Shown here: piece after piece, positions 35,470 to 47,685 of the stretch
Layout: each line of letters starts with the position of its first letter
Position numbering within the stretch: position 1 is the first letter of the stretch
Assembly (NCBI RefSeq): GCF_002443255.2
Contig: NW_019211455.1
Span: 36,113,472 to 36,177,471, forward strand
DNA: 64,000 nucleotides
Direction of reading: 5' to 3'
Origin: Varroa destructor
Lineage: Eukaryota > Arthropoda > Arachnida > Mesostigmata > Varroidae
Translations under genes and position numbers: made by a program
Notes under the pieces: generated by a model
Databases searched by the model: none
What the model was told of the DNA's origin: nothing
Seen by the model: only the letters and a program-made list of their open reading frames with translations

Positions 35470-35759
35470 ATCACAGCAAACCTTTATTCATTCATTCATG
35501 TATACATATATATTCAGGATTTCACACATTTCTGATAGTCAGACGGTATGATTGTCGGAAATTGATAATTACCATTCACCGCGATTATAGCTTCAACTTG
35601 GGACTACTACTAACCAGTCATTTGCAAGGTGTTCTCTTCAGTCCGCAGAAAACTTTTTTGTCGTAACTGCACTTTATACGTCATGGGTAGGTGTAAACTC
35701 ACTGAGGTGTGAATCAAATACGCTACGAAAAATTCCGTTGAACTTTTGAGCTGATAGCG

Positions 35760-36144
35760 AACCGAACATCCCAAAGAGGCAAGGGCCTTGAAAGCGGCCA
35801 AAAAATACGAAGAGAAACGAGAAGGCTCAAAAAAACAGCACGTTGCTTATCTTGACGATCTAGTCAGCAATATTCGCCATTCTAAAACGGCTTCTAATAT
35901 ACATCAAAATTTCGATGTATCAAAATTGGTCTGTTCTAGGAATTTTTTAAACTGTTTGATAAAAAATGCTATCAAAGATCTTCCAGTTTGCTGCATAAGA
36001 ATCATTCGGATCTTGGAAGACCATATGAAAACTGGTGATAACGTAGAGCGTCGATTTCGGGTAAAACTTAGTCTTAGTGGAAGTTCGTCCAGCACGGATA
36101 TTGCATATACATTTTGTGCTATTGTCGGATATAATGTTGGATAA
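35760..36144 (+). other. Unrecognised open frame, convergent with the transporter gene
   Basis: Open from just after a TAG to TAA at 36142-36144. Reads KEARALKAAKKYEEKREGSK, then SNIRHSKTASNIHQNFDV and IKDLPVCCIRIIRILEDHMK, then VERRFRVKLSLSGSSSSTD. The first in-frame ATG is late, and a good acceptor at the 5' side is lacking. It ends about 210 bases before the stop of the minus-strand transporter. It may be a 3' exon of the segment at 34904-35469 or chance. Confidence 0.25.
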
Positions 36145-36352
36145 TAGAGCTATTCTTTTTGTTCAAACTTTAAAAACGACGAATTACTATTTACTATGAT
36201 AGCTTTGTTGTTTAGTCATAGAAAAAACTGGCTTTTTTATGGTACGTGGAGTACAAGTGAACGTATGTCGTGACGATGACCAGTACACCCTATATACATG
36301 CACATACACATTCATTACATTATACATATATGCGAATTGATGATTAATGTTC

Positions 36353-39300
36353 TCAAAAGCAAGGTAGGATGGGTCTATGGCGAAAGTTTCCAGGTATATA
36401 TTGTACATGACGTCGTGCTTGAGAGGCCTTTTTGAAGAACAGATACGATATAATAAACGTGATTGCCATATCTATATACCGACCTGCCATAATGCCTGTG
36501 AGTATGCAAGTGATTGCAGTACAGGTATACATAAGAATCATAGGATTTTCGTCGATGAAGCGGCCTACAATAAATGGAGGGGCCATTCCACCAGACCCAG
36601 AGAATACCGTCGACACGGACATCATCTTGTTGGACAAAGCCATGTACTCGACCTAAGTGTATGATAGCGCCACAGTAACAAAAAAACAAATGATAAAAAT
36701 TCCGACTAACCAAGGCTAGAAGTGCTAGTAGGGTAATAGATCACTATTATAGCGTAGTGCAGAGCAAAGGTATAGCTAGGTGTATTGAGTTTTGACGGTC
36801 ACAATGGCTAGTTCAAAGACCGTACTGTTCAAATAAAGTTATAAAAGACGTCTGTTCAAATCGCAAGCTCGCCGCTCAAGCCTTTGGTTACAGATATTCC
36901 AGGTATTTTGCTCCTTGTACGCGTAAACAACATCTGCACTGCTAAATGAATGATTCATCGTCTGAAGTTATAAAATTACATAGAACAATATGTCCTCTGC
37001 CACTGCTGAGCAATAATTAATTTAATGAGAAGATTAAAGAAAAATTCTTACCGTCCAAGTGATGGCCGTTGCAAACATCCCAGCGGCACCAATGCCGACG
37101 AGTGCAGCGCAAACCCATACCATAATTCGACTTGTTTCGCCGAACCAAAGGAACAGAAAAAAGGCAGCAAGGCTCATTGCATGCTCTGTAAACATCATAC
37201 AACGCGGTGAGGAGTGCAGAGCCCAGAAGGCCGAAAATACCCGCGACATAGTAAATGTTGTCCAAAATAACGATGACAGATAGGAGGCCTGCGTTTTGGT
37301 AAACTGGAGTTTGCTTTTCACTGCAAACGCCGATAACATTTGGCCAAGACACGACTCCAGCGCCACGTATATCATCAAGTAGAACGAAAGACACATCAAC
37401 AAGGAATAACGTTTCAGAGCTGATGGCTGCGGTTCATCACCTTCAGCTTTCTTCTGTGGCTTAGGATCACGTGGATCAATGCAATAGAATACAAGCATTG
37501 ATACAAAGAGCATGAAGTGGATGGCGGCGATCAATCCGTACGGCACTTCGATACGTGAAGGACGAAGGTACAGCTGAGTAGGTAGAGTGTTGTTAATAAT
37601 CGGGTCAACCATAGGATCAAATAGATCGATGGAGCGTGGCATATGCGAATGTGCTATTGACGCACTTGCGTCCTTGTGATGTAAACTAAGAAAGGGCTCA
37701 GCTACAATAGGGGATAACAGGCCGCCGACACCGAATGCAAAATGATAAATCTGCAACATTGGGCCATTTTTATTACCCCACAAGTTGATGATCCAGATGT
37801 TGGCTCCTGCAAAATCAGTCCAAACGACAAATAATGTTCATTTGTCGAGCAACAATTTCGCAGTAAATCTTTTACATACTGCTTATTTGGTATGCCCTTT
37901 AAATTTGTGTACGACAATAAGGCTATTGTAATGTTATTTACAAGCGAAATTTCTGATGTTGTTGTTTATGATGATTTCAAGAAAAAAATTAATTTATTTA
38001 TGGTATACTTTTGTTTGTTATGTTATTACGTTTTCCTATCTAAGAACTTATTCAGTGTTTAGAATTTATTGGGATGCTGTACGGCGATGTCGAACATAAA
38101 GCCTGAAGCTGAGGACCAGGCACTTTAACTGGCTTTGTCATAAATTTCCTTAAAATTAATTGTTAATATAAAATGTAAAACAAAACTTTAAATTATCCAA
38201 GTACTCAGCGCGAGTATGCTTCTTTTTTTCATTTACATTCTTATGATATTAGATTCAACAGAGTTCTATGTTATTTACCAGTGTCGAAGATTCCTACGGT
38301 AAGACCGTAGACAAGTGTTACTCCATAAGCTAACGTTAGGGTTGGACAGACAGGAATTAGGCAGATGGCGATAGACGCAATAAAGAATGCTGTTGTGATC
38401 AAGACCTGCATGTTGAACCTGGTCGAATAAAAAATAACAAAAACAAAAGAACAAAGAATGTATATTATTGCTCTATGCTATTAGCGATGCTCCTCGTTGT
38501 CCTTTTATGTACCTTGAAATTGTACATTGGTCATCCATTATATATATATAAGTGTACAGGTAATATATGATTGATTATCTATTATTTATATTTAGGATCA
38601 ACTTGCAATGTCATCTCTAAGTGAATAGACGATGTCAGTAGATCCTATTGGACTAAGATACGTAAAGCACAATATTTCTTCTGCACTTCTGTGATGTTCT
38701 CCGACATTTTTCTACGACGTTTGAAAAAAAGTTAAAAGCACGTTTTACTTAAATCTTTCAGTGGTTTGCAGCATGATTAGCGTCAGTACGACTGTCGTTT
38801 GTTATAATGGTATAATTCACACGAATCAAATTGACAAGAATATAGCTTTACTATCGCTAAAATATTCGTCGACATGGAAAACACAGAAAAGGGTGCAGGC
38901 TTCTTGAGTGCCTGCTTCAAAAGGCATTTCGTAGCTATATACACGTCATTGATCCTTGGCAGCATCACATCTAGTCTCGTGTCCTCGAGGTATCGCTCTT
39001 GATCGAGTGCCTCTTCTTCCTTGTCAGTAGAGTAGTTAAATATTATACGCAACGAGATACTGATAACAGGTCAAAGTACCGACAAGCTATGCCGCCAATA
39101 AATGCGAGACATTTATCGTTCAAGTATTCATGGGCAAACTTGAGGGCATGCTTCTTCACTGCCGAGCAAATTCAGCTCAAGAGAGGGGCTATGCGTACTA
39201 GTACTTGTTAACTGCTTGTGGTTCTGGCTACCTCAAATGTCGATTGATGCTGGATGCCGCCAACCATCTCGGTTAAGTCAAGGTACGCCCAACAACGCGC

Positions 39301-42300
39301 TACAGATTTCCTTACAGGACTAAATGGCAGCAGCACAAGTCGATAGCACAAGGAGGATAAGTGAAGAAACTACAAATGCTTTCGTACTCCGAACCTATCA
39401 ATGTCCACCATTGACTAGGCCACTGTTATATTTGGCGGTTAGTCTACTGTGGTATAAATGATAGCAGCGTCTATCCCTTTTGCTTCTAACGTTTGTTGCA
39501 ATAGGCATCACTTTAGTGGATCCGCACTCACATATCTCGTAACCGCCAGCAAGATAACCAGGCTCACAATCATCATCATCGGATCGTCGGCAACAGCCCG
39601 AGCGACACCGTCAAAGTGGCCCTAATAGACGTCAGCTTCGTACAGACGATGCCGTGAATTTCAACAAGATGCGACAATGAACGCATCAGCCGATTTAATA
39701 AACCGCTTGCTGTAGCATAGCATTAATAATAATAATTAAAAAAAAACAAACGCAGATCGATATCGACATTTAGATCACTGCCTTCTGATCATCGACCAGA
39801 CACTTCCCGGGTTGCATTAATCAGGAATGAAATTAGGAATGTCGGATTACGATACAAAAAAAACACCTGCATCCATGTCTTTTTTATTAATAAGTAAGCT
39901 AAATATCGATAAATATACCTCTGCTATTAGTTAAATTGATTTTTGTAAAAAAGCCGTTCAGCAAAAAATATGAGCATCACCAATAATAACAGTAAATTTT
40001 ATGCATTACAAAAAAGCACATGGCTTATGCTTCTACTCCAATACTGGCTGCATGTACTTAAAGTAGGTACAGTTTTAAGAACAATGGTGCATTCATCTTA
40101 AAAAATCAAAATGATTTGCAGTAGTACCTGTCAAGAAGCATTCCACCGAAGAAGGAGCCCAGGAGAGCTCCGCAACCTCTGGAGGTGATGATGTGTGACG
40201 CGAGGTCGATTCTCGTTTCGTAAACTTCAGTAAGATCCAGAAGTGTCGTCCCAATAACAGATGTCATCAGACCCTATGTTCACAATAAGAAAGACTTCCA
40301 CCGTGAGCAGCTTTATTCATCTCTGTAAAACCGTAGTCATTTCGCTTCAGCTCAGTCTTACTGCTTTAAAATAAAGCGAAAGAACAAAACCTATGGTTCG
40401 TAAGTTGTCTTTTTTTTTTTTTTTTGTCAATATAACTGCAATCGGTACGTGGCCCAGTTGTCCGGCACTGGTTCTCATCTGTTTATGAAGGTAATTTCTA
40501 TAAGAATCGATAATGTAGCTCTTATTACGCAGTGGTAGTTATATCTTGTTGTTTCAAACATGATTTGTTCTTAGTAAAACTACCTCACTAGTACATGAAG
40601 CGAATTTATAGTCAACAGTGAACAATCTGTAAGACTTACATAAATATGATTTTTAAACCTTTCAAAGGTGACAGAGCGAATGTAACACCTGTATTGAACC
40701 TCTCTTATCCCCTCTCACAATCGTCACATCTTTCTACAGTTTCCTAGTAAGCTTACACGATAATATGTCTAATTAATGCTCTGTAATAGCCTGACCGATT
40801 TTTAATACTCTTGTTACTGATTTTGTTTTCAGGCGTCAGGTTCATAAGGAGAGGTCCTAAAAATGGTCTGAATAGATGGACAGTGCAGAATACAGTATTG
40901 TTCCAATCTCCGTTAACCTCATTATTTGATTTCGAAACAGCAACTATAATGTATCGCTATCACCGTCGTGCGTTGCCTGCGCCTAGCAGTAGACTAGAAT
41001 GCGCTAACTGATTGAAATGTTATACTGGTATTGCCACAACAAATTTTTTTGCCAACCGAAACCGTCTGCAATAACGTAAGTTCTTAACTTTCGACTGAAA
41101 ATTGAGTGATACCTGTTTACTGAAGAAGAGGAAACCAATCGTCGCTAGCACTAACGTAACTCTACCAAGAGGTAAACTTTATTACTTGTTTTTAGCAGTT
41201 TTTAAACTTATATACAGCTACAGTGCATTACTAAACGGCTATAGAAAACCAGCCTTAGCCAGCCTGCTCGCCACTTAACCTTCAGGTCAACGTAGTATAT
41301 CTGCATTTCACAACTCATTGCGTTTGTCTCGTATAATATAGGTACTAGCAAGACATTGCCGTGTTTTAGCGTGTTATCGAGAGTCCTTATCTTGTAATAA
41401 AATTCTAGACTTAGTAAGGTGTCTGGAAAATTCCAATTTCCGCAGTTTCCAGGTCCGCAATGCATCGTTTTTCTGCGCCGTTCGTGTCGCAGGGGAGCTG
41501 GTCAAACACGAACGAATTAAGCGATCGAGCTTTTCCACTACGCACACACTTCAGAAACGGGCAGACTCAAATACTACGGATTGTTCTGTTAGAGCTAGGT
41601 ATCTTTACTCCAAAGCCCACGCTCGCAGACTATATGACAAATATCTGATTTTAACACGCGTATAATTTTAGCTGTAGCAATTCCACTTCTGAAAAACGTA
41701 TGGCTATCTCTGACCTCAAGTTGATCAGCCTATTGTATCTCTTACGTGCGATTATTGTTAAGCAGACTCATAAATAATTCCACTGTCGATTATATCTGAT
41801 CGACGTCGGACTGTTTGAGGCAGCATCTTAAATGGGTTGCTTCGATGTCGCATGTTGTCATCTCTATTGGGCTAAGCAACAGATGGGGTTTTACTATGGC
41901 AGCAAGGGAACGTAACTATCAAATACAAGAGCTATATGTTTGGCTTGAAGTTCGCATTTTTCTGAAGTTTGATTCATTGTCCTGCAGAAATAGAAGGCTC
42001 AACACACTGGAAGCGCTATTCGTACACAAGATCTATACTGCCTGTTGGGCCTACTGGGCTTTTGGATATGTATAAGTGTATCCGAAAATACATCCGAAGC
42101 GAAGTTTAAGGAATTTTGTATATCTGCGTGCGTCTTGCTTCCTCTCGGATGTATCTTCGAATTGAGAGAGGTGAAAAGTATTAATGAAACAAACGAGTAG
42201 CCTTTGTTTTTGAAAGTTGTCACGTTCATGTTTACGTGAATCATAGTGTAGCCGAGACGAATTAACATCTTCAAATTAAGGTATCGAAGTATACAGAAGA

Positions 42301-45300
42301 AACCATCAAGCAAGGCTCTTTCAGCTATGGAAACAGTTTAATCATCTACAATAGTATAAACAATGCAGCCGGGACAGCACAGATTTTCTCTGTCGTAACT
42401 CCCACAAAGTTTGCATCTCTTGTTGCAATTCGATTCTCCTGACGTCAGCTATTGATGTCGTGAAGTCGATGATGAGATGCGCATAAGTAATGAAAGTTCA
42501 GGCTTACTTCTGTGTCTATTAATAACGCCTACCTGATCGTGAAATGGTAGCGATTTCACTTGTTACGTTGAGAAGTCCAACTTTGCTTAGTTAATGAGAC
42601 AAAATCTAGTTTTTTCCTTGCTGCCCTTAAAAACAGTACGTGTATACTCCAACTAAAAAGACGGTTTCAGGTCTTTACTAGTTGATCGATGACTTTTGTG
42701 CATAACGATCATAGGTACAACGGGGCAAAAATTGTTCGAAAATAGCTCGATGGTTCTTCCTAGCTAAATTGAAGCGCATATAGTCGACAGTGTTCGTTAA
42801 AAAAAATAGCCCTTTGCTGGGAGAACAGGTAGCTCGTGTCGGTTGTATCGCTCCATGGAAGCGACCCCGATCGAGTTTGACCCACATTGATACGATATGA
42901 GGCAGATTTCTTAAACGACCGCTGCCAGTTCTTCAGAAGCATGTGTGGTGTCATTTGCATAAAATTTAGAACTTACTAAATTATTCATTACGATAACTGG
43001 GCCATTAAGACTACTAAAAAATCCTCCCGATTTACCTAAGCATCGTACAAAGGAGGCATCAAATAGCATTCATGAAAGATCATAAACTTATATTAATATA
43101 AATAATAAATAAGCGATAAAATAGTGCTAGAGCATTTTATAATTTCGTTCTACGTATGGTCCTTGTAGCGGTTCGTGCCCCATATGCGTAGTTATAAAGT
43201 AACAGCCAGACAATCAAGGGATATTTAATTACTTCCGCCTGACACAAATAGTACAGCAATTTATTAGTTTGACCCACTTTGGCAGCGAAAACAGTTCTGT
43301 GTACCACGAGTCAATACGTCGCTAACGTGTATATCTAGCAATACATTTTATCAGTCTGCTTCATTTTTTAATTGGATAGCGCAGAAAGGTAAACAGCACT
43401 ATAAATAAATAACTATTTGCGTATTGTAGATAAGATGGATGTTACATGATTAGCAATATAAGATTATAATTTACAGACGGGCTACAGATAGTGAATGATG
43501 TTTATATGGATACGTTTCGCAGCAGACTGTTTCCCCTCTGCTGCCCAGAAAATAGGATCACCCACGTCCGGGTCTGACACGCCAGCGCTGTTACATCACA
43601 AAGCGTTGATAACAATTCGACAGTCTGTACGCTTTTATCGAGCTGCAAAGGATGCGATACGCAATACGGTGCAGAACGTACCACTGCACATTGCAGCTGA
43701 AAATCGGACTATCCTACATTATACGTCACGTTCCCAACGCTACTGGTTATTCAACGGTGGACTGGGTATATACAGGCCAAAGGCAACGGAAGCCAGTTCC
43801 ATCGGTCAGGTAATTGTATTTCTATGATACACACGTGCACAAGTGCATTTGTTTAGCTGATTTATTCCCATTTCTCGTTATATAGGTAAACAACAAAAAA
43901 ATATCATTCAGTCCAGTTAGACATGTGGTGACAAAGTGGATTCAATACGACATGTTTACATAATGTTTGGCCGGCTTTTGCACTGCCGTAACAAGCATGT
44001 ACACGTACATGTGGTGCCCTAGACATCGATTTAAGTCGATCCTGGAGGCAAACCCGAGGCTCAGACGATTACTTTAATACATAACCGGTAAAGCAAAACC
44101 ATACGAATTTGTTCAAATTATACCATTGAGTAATAAAGCAGTCACCATTGGATAAAATATTATATATATATATAGCTTGCACTAATGTGGGCATCCAGGC
44201 GACACGACGACGACGTGCAACTAAGGGTACTGTTGCAAAACGCTTCTGCAGATAAAACAAGGCCGAAAGCCAATATATATAGACAGGCCGCCTAGTACGC
44301 GACCTAGCTACAGCATGGGCAGAATTCTGAAATATAGGCCTGGGCAGTGAAACGTACTCAGGGCGTCGGCCGCGACTGTCCTGCTTTCGACGTCAACTAC
44401 TGAGCACCGATTCGTACCACAGCTACGTGGCTGGATCTGGAGCGAAGGGTTCCGCCTGCTACATCTCTCTAAGTCACTCTCACCCTCTTTCTCGCCACTT
44501 CGGTGGAAAGAGCCAAAAGCGGCCCGATTTGGAGTAAAGATAGGGAAGCACGGCTTCGTTGGACTCGGTGTTACATCGACCAGTTCAGTCCGGTTAGATC
44601 TGGTCAGTTCTGCTCTTTGCAAAGTTCAACGTGCGGCAATAGCCCAGGGAGACGGTTGTGGGGCCGCAGCCACCTCGACACATTCGAGTGAGAATAAACC
44701 ATGCACGAACGTAATACATAGAAATGTTCAAACGCTCGTTCCGTCGTACGACAAAAATGCGGCGTCATAGCCAGCAGCTCTCCTCGATACGGCGTTACAG
44801 CCTTGATCTAAGAATAATCGGCAAGCTGAACTGAAAGCAGACTCACCTTGCGCAAGCGCAACTCTTCTAAATGGGCTAGAGCACTTCGTAAATGAAAACA
44901 GTAGTAAGATATAGCTGCCAGAAACGAGTAACGACGAGCTAGGGTTCTACAAGGATGGGTACTTAGGCACAGGAGAGCTTTTACTCGAAGCAACTCATTG
45001 CTAGGTGGAAAGCTATTGGTACCAAGATGTCTTCATAACAGGATCGAAATCTACCCTCAGAGCGTTTTGCCACAGAGAACATTACTGCCGAAATGTGATT
45101 AATGTCTACTTCAGTTAGAGCAATTACCGGATGTAGCAAATAAAATTTTGCAGAACGAGTTCCGTTTTCTCTTGTCGTCTTGCGCTGCGTTTCAATGACC
45201 AGGAAGCCACAAAGTACAGCCAATGCTCATTGTTGTCACACCATTATACATACTTATTTACTTCGAACTATACGACCTAATCAAATCTATACAGAATTCA

Positions 45301-47116
45301 GTAAATTTTAAGTATGATTCTGTTTGCTTAGTTCTTAAATCGGCATAGCGTGGCAATTCAAGTGATTTTTACTATTTTGGTGCTGCAACATTCGTAGGCA
45401 AGCTTATAACGGGGAACAGCTGCCATTATACATCAGTACGCGATACCACCGTGCCGCGGTGATCTCTTTCCCCAATCCAGAACGGCAACGTGAAACGTTT
45501 GAAAAAGCAGGCAGGATGAAAATGTAGCTTCGTTACAACACACGCCCAGGCGAGAATACCCAACAGACGAAAAAAAAAATTGTACACGTACAATTCGGCT
45601 TCTCATCTTTGTCTGGCGTATCCATCTGTTGCTGGTGTACACTGCCCGAAGCGAAAAGGTATGCATTTGGTTACCTGTGACCCTAATAAGACTCGATCAA
45701 ATCCTCACAAGTAAAGCACATCTAATACGCAAAGGTCATTTAAAAAAAGCGCTGATCTTCTCTCTGAAGATTTCTTCAAATAGCAGCATTAAATGGGCAA
45801 AGCTCAAGAATGATTTAGATAGCTGCGTCTATTAAAAACCGGTGGCGTGGCCGTCAAACAAGTCTGGGCATCAGACGGGAAGATAAGCCAATAAAATGAA
45901 GTAACAGAGCGCGATTAGTGATACATGATAACGCCGTATCCTCCCTTGCCATGTTGAGCTCTTAAAAGCTTGCTTAAAAAAGCAATTCTATCGTAGCTAT
46001 GTTCAATGAGAAAATTCGATCACCGTATAAACTATTCGTTGCTTTTGCTGCAGGGGAAACTTCGATTTCAAGTCTTTGAATCTAATTATGCTAAAACTAC
46101 CCGCGATGTTATAATGCAGAATAGTTACTATCTTCATAGTTGTGGCGAAACTACTTGTCCCGCTAAGTTTCGAGTTCATGGGCTTGCAATATTTTGAAAC
46201 TATACCAGTAGAAACAAAAAAAAATGTTACAACTCCTTAACTCAACCCTGGACTGATTGAACCGATGAATAGATTTTACGTTTCTCACTCAAACCCTTGT
46301 GTGGACATCATTGCAGTCAAATACACTATGAATGACTTGAAGAGAACACAGCAGGAAGCAGATTTTATACTATCTAAATTCAAAAATGGTATCGTATCCT
46401 TGACCTAAAGGACGCACTCAAGCGGGTTTTGAGTTCGCCAAGAATCTCTTTCAGCCACTTTTAAAGGAGGATAATTATTAGATAAGCTTGTATCTCTTAC
46501 CTTTAAGATCCTTATGGTATCACTTTTTTATCCGACATATTTTTCTTTGGGGCCCGAACTCGAGGTAAAATTGTACGATTCGAATCAAAAAGGTGACAAC
46601 AACCTCGAAGAAAAGAGAATGAGCGACGACAGATAATGCTTGAGCATTAGCAAATGAAAACTTAATGAAAAAAAGCAACAAACAGTGACGCCCATTACTT
46701 GTTTAATTACTTACTTTTATATATTAAGTAAGGAATATCACTCTAGCCCTGAATATTTTGATGCTCCCAATTTGAGTGTATTCAATGCTATAAATGAACC
46801 GTTCGCTTCTGACTTATACAATATGCAATGCCTCTTTCCCCACCGGAGCAGAGTGGAGACACAGTGTGAGTGTAACACAAGTTTCTAGTTACAGGACCCC
46901 TATGAAAGCCGACCGCCGTTTGAAGTTAAACTGAATGACTACATACGAGGACAGCAGGAAAGAAGCTCAAGACATCGTAAAAACAATTCAACTTACCATG
47001 CCGAAGCATCCTAGATTAAGGTTTACTGTTTGTCCATATTTTACCAACTTTGATCTTTTTTCTTCGCATTCCTTCTTTTCCGGAACAATCTTGGTTTCGA
47101 CCATTCCAGACACCAT
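36353..47116 (-). CDS. MFS transporter, MFSD4 / sodium-dependent glucose transporter 1-like
   Basis: Five coding exons on the minus strand join in phase: 47116-46997, 40273-40128, 38418-38279, 37806-37052 and 36652-36353, giving 486 residues, the normal family size. Exon 1 (ATG 47116, donor GTAAGT) ends KYGQTVNLNLGCFGM and joins GLMTSVIGTTLLDL to form the first membrane helix and family signature. The MFS loop motif GGMLLDRF spans junction 2/3. The next junction makes GIFDTGANIWIINLWGNKNG, then QIYHFAFGVGGLLSPIVAEP, both hallmarks of the MFSD4/NaGLT1 group. A long hydrophilic loop follows (about residues 170-215), then the C-terminal six-helix half. NaGLT1 moves glucose with sodium at the plasma membrane; the substrate of invertebrate members is unknown. 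Codon 89 and codon 136 are split by introns. The ATG at 47116 is the first in frame; MVET twelve bases on is an alternative. Confidence 0.93.
38419..40127 (-). other. Transporter intron 2 with coding-like, GC-richer stretch
   Basis: Between 38780 and 39680 stop density is low on both strands. Minus-strand readings include DKEEEALDQERYLEDTRLDV, AVKKHALKFAHEYLNDKCL and GHFDGVARAVADDPMMMIVS, each ended by stops and in different frames. Plus-strand frames are equally open. It may be a decayed gene or element. Nothing can be named. Confidence 0.25.
41113..41161 (-). other. Possible alternative small exon of the transporter gene
   Basis: Minus-strand acceptor TTACCTCTTGGTAG and donor CAG|GTATCA bound 49 nt reading VTLVLATIGFLFFSKQ, ending in phase 0, so it could splice to GLMTSVIG of exon 2 and mimic a first membrane helix. 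It enters in phase 2, so it cannot follow exon 1 (phase 0) without shifting frame, and no other start exon was found. Either an alternative-promoter exon or a coincidence. Confidence 0.2.
46054..46197 (+). pseudogene. FLYWCH-type zinc-finger-like fragment
   Basis: After a strong acceptor TTTTGCTGCAG (to 46053) the frame reads GKLRFQVFESNYAKTTRDVI, then MQNSYYLHSCGETTCPAKFR, VHGLAIF and TGA. FLYWCH domains have the pattern GxxxLxxxxxxYxx...YWxCxxxxCxAxxxxxG; the YY-x-x-SC...CPAKFRVHG end fits, with the Trp replaced by Tyr and the last His pair missing before the stop. FLYWCH domains occur in chromatin proteins and in MULE-type transposons. Antisense inside the transporter intron, so a transposon relic or stray exon is likely. 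Confidence 0.35.
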
Positions 47117-47159
47117 CTTGCAAGCACCAAAGTCTTTACTGAAGGCAGAAAGAAAAATC

Positions 47160-47600
47160 GAAAATACTGACAAAAGAAACCCGAGGAGCGGCGTTGCTGC
47201 TCGTGCTCGTCGTAATAAGACGTACGGTGACGATCACCACGCTCTAGTCAAGCAAGCGTGGCGCAGTGCCTTTCGTCACACTGTAGAGTACGTCGGCGTC
47301 TCCTTCTATTTCCTTCAAGAAAACATCCTCTACTCTGCACGGATCCTGAAGTTGCATTGGTCGTCGATCGCGGGCTCCCGAGACCATATCCACCCTTCTT
47401 CTCGGCCCCCCTCGCCTCGCTTCGACACGACTCGCCGTCAATGGGGAAGGGCAAAGGCAAACCAGGCCGACGACGACGGAACGAAACCGGCCACTACTAA
47501 GCGCAATCGTCTACTACTATGGAGCCATTACACAGACGAAGCAGCGAACCGCCATTCAAATAGCTCCTCCGCGGTTCCTGCTTTACAAACGGCGATGACA
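47160..47600 (-). promoter_or_regulatory. GC-rich, CpG-containing likely promoter/5'UTR of the transporter gene
   Basis: Directly 5' of the first coding exon (ATG 47116, minus strand). The stretch is clearly richer in G, C and CpG than its surroundings and keeps several frames open on both strands, including a 225-codon + strand frame that I regard as a by-product of base composition. No TATA box is evident. The transcription start cannot be placed. Confidence 0.4.
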
Positions 47601-47685
47601 GAGCAAAGGTGATGCTGTTGCATACACCATCGTTCGAATTGTAGAAGCAATGATACATATCCGACGAATGCTCTTTCGTATCATG

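Larger units (their letters stand above)
40274..46996 (-). other. Transporter intron 1 (6.7 kb)
   Basis: Flanked by the strong donor GTAAGT of exon 1 and the acceptor at 40274. Besides the FLYWCH-like fragment (46054-46197) and the exon-like block at 41113-41161 it holds: a plus-strand open stretch with good donor CAG|GTAATT at 43810 (contains NVPLHIAAEN); a GC-richer block at 44300-44700; and a minus-strand open stretch ending at donor AAG|GTGAGT near 44846. None forms a convincing exon chain. Confidence 0.6.

Noticed and set aside
36375..36713. Second minus-strand frame over the last transporter exon
   Set aside because: Frame-shifted shadow; the frame ending at 36353 continues the membrane helices and joins the previous exon in phase.
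37059..37283. Plus-strand frames across 37025-37283
   Set aside because: Antisense shadow of the 755-nt transporter exon.
43495..43818. Possible ankyrin-like exon (NVPLHIAAEN) with a good donor on the + strand
   Set aside because: Only one ten-residue resemblance, no second ankyrin signature, and it is antisense in the transporter's first intron with no partner exon.
47258..47500. MGKGKGKPGRRRR reading, superficially like the start of eIF1A
   Set aside because: It ends after NETGHY and none of the eIF1A core follows.
46935..47612. 225-codon + strand open frame
   Set aside because: It lies opposite the first exon and GC-rich 5' region of the minus-strand transporter; no motif, low-complexity Ser/Arg composition, and overlapping frames are also open.
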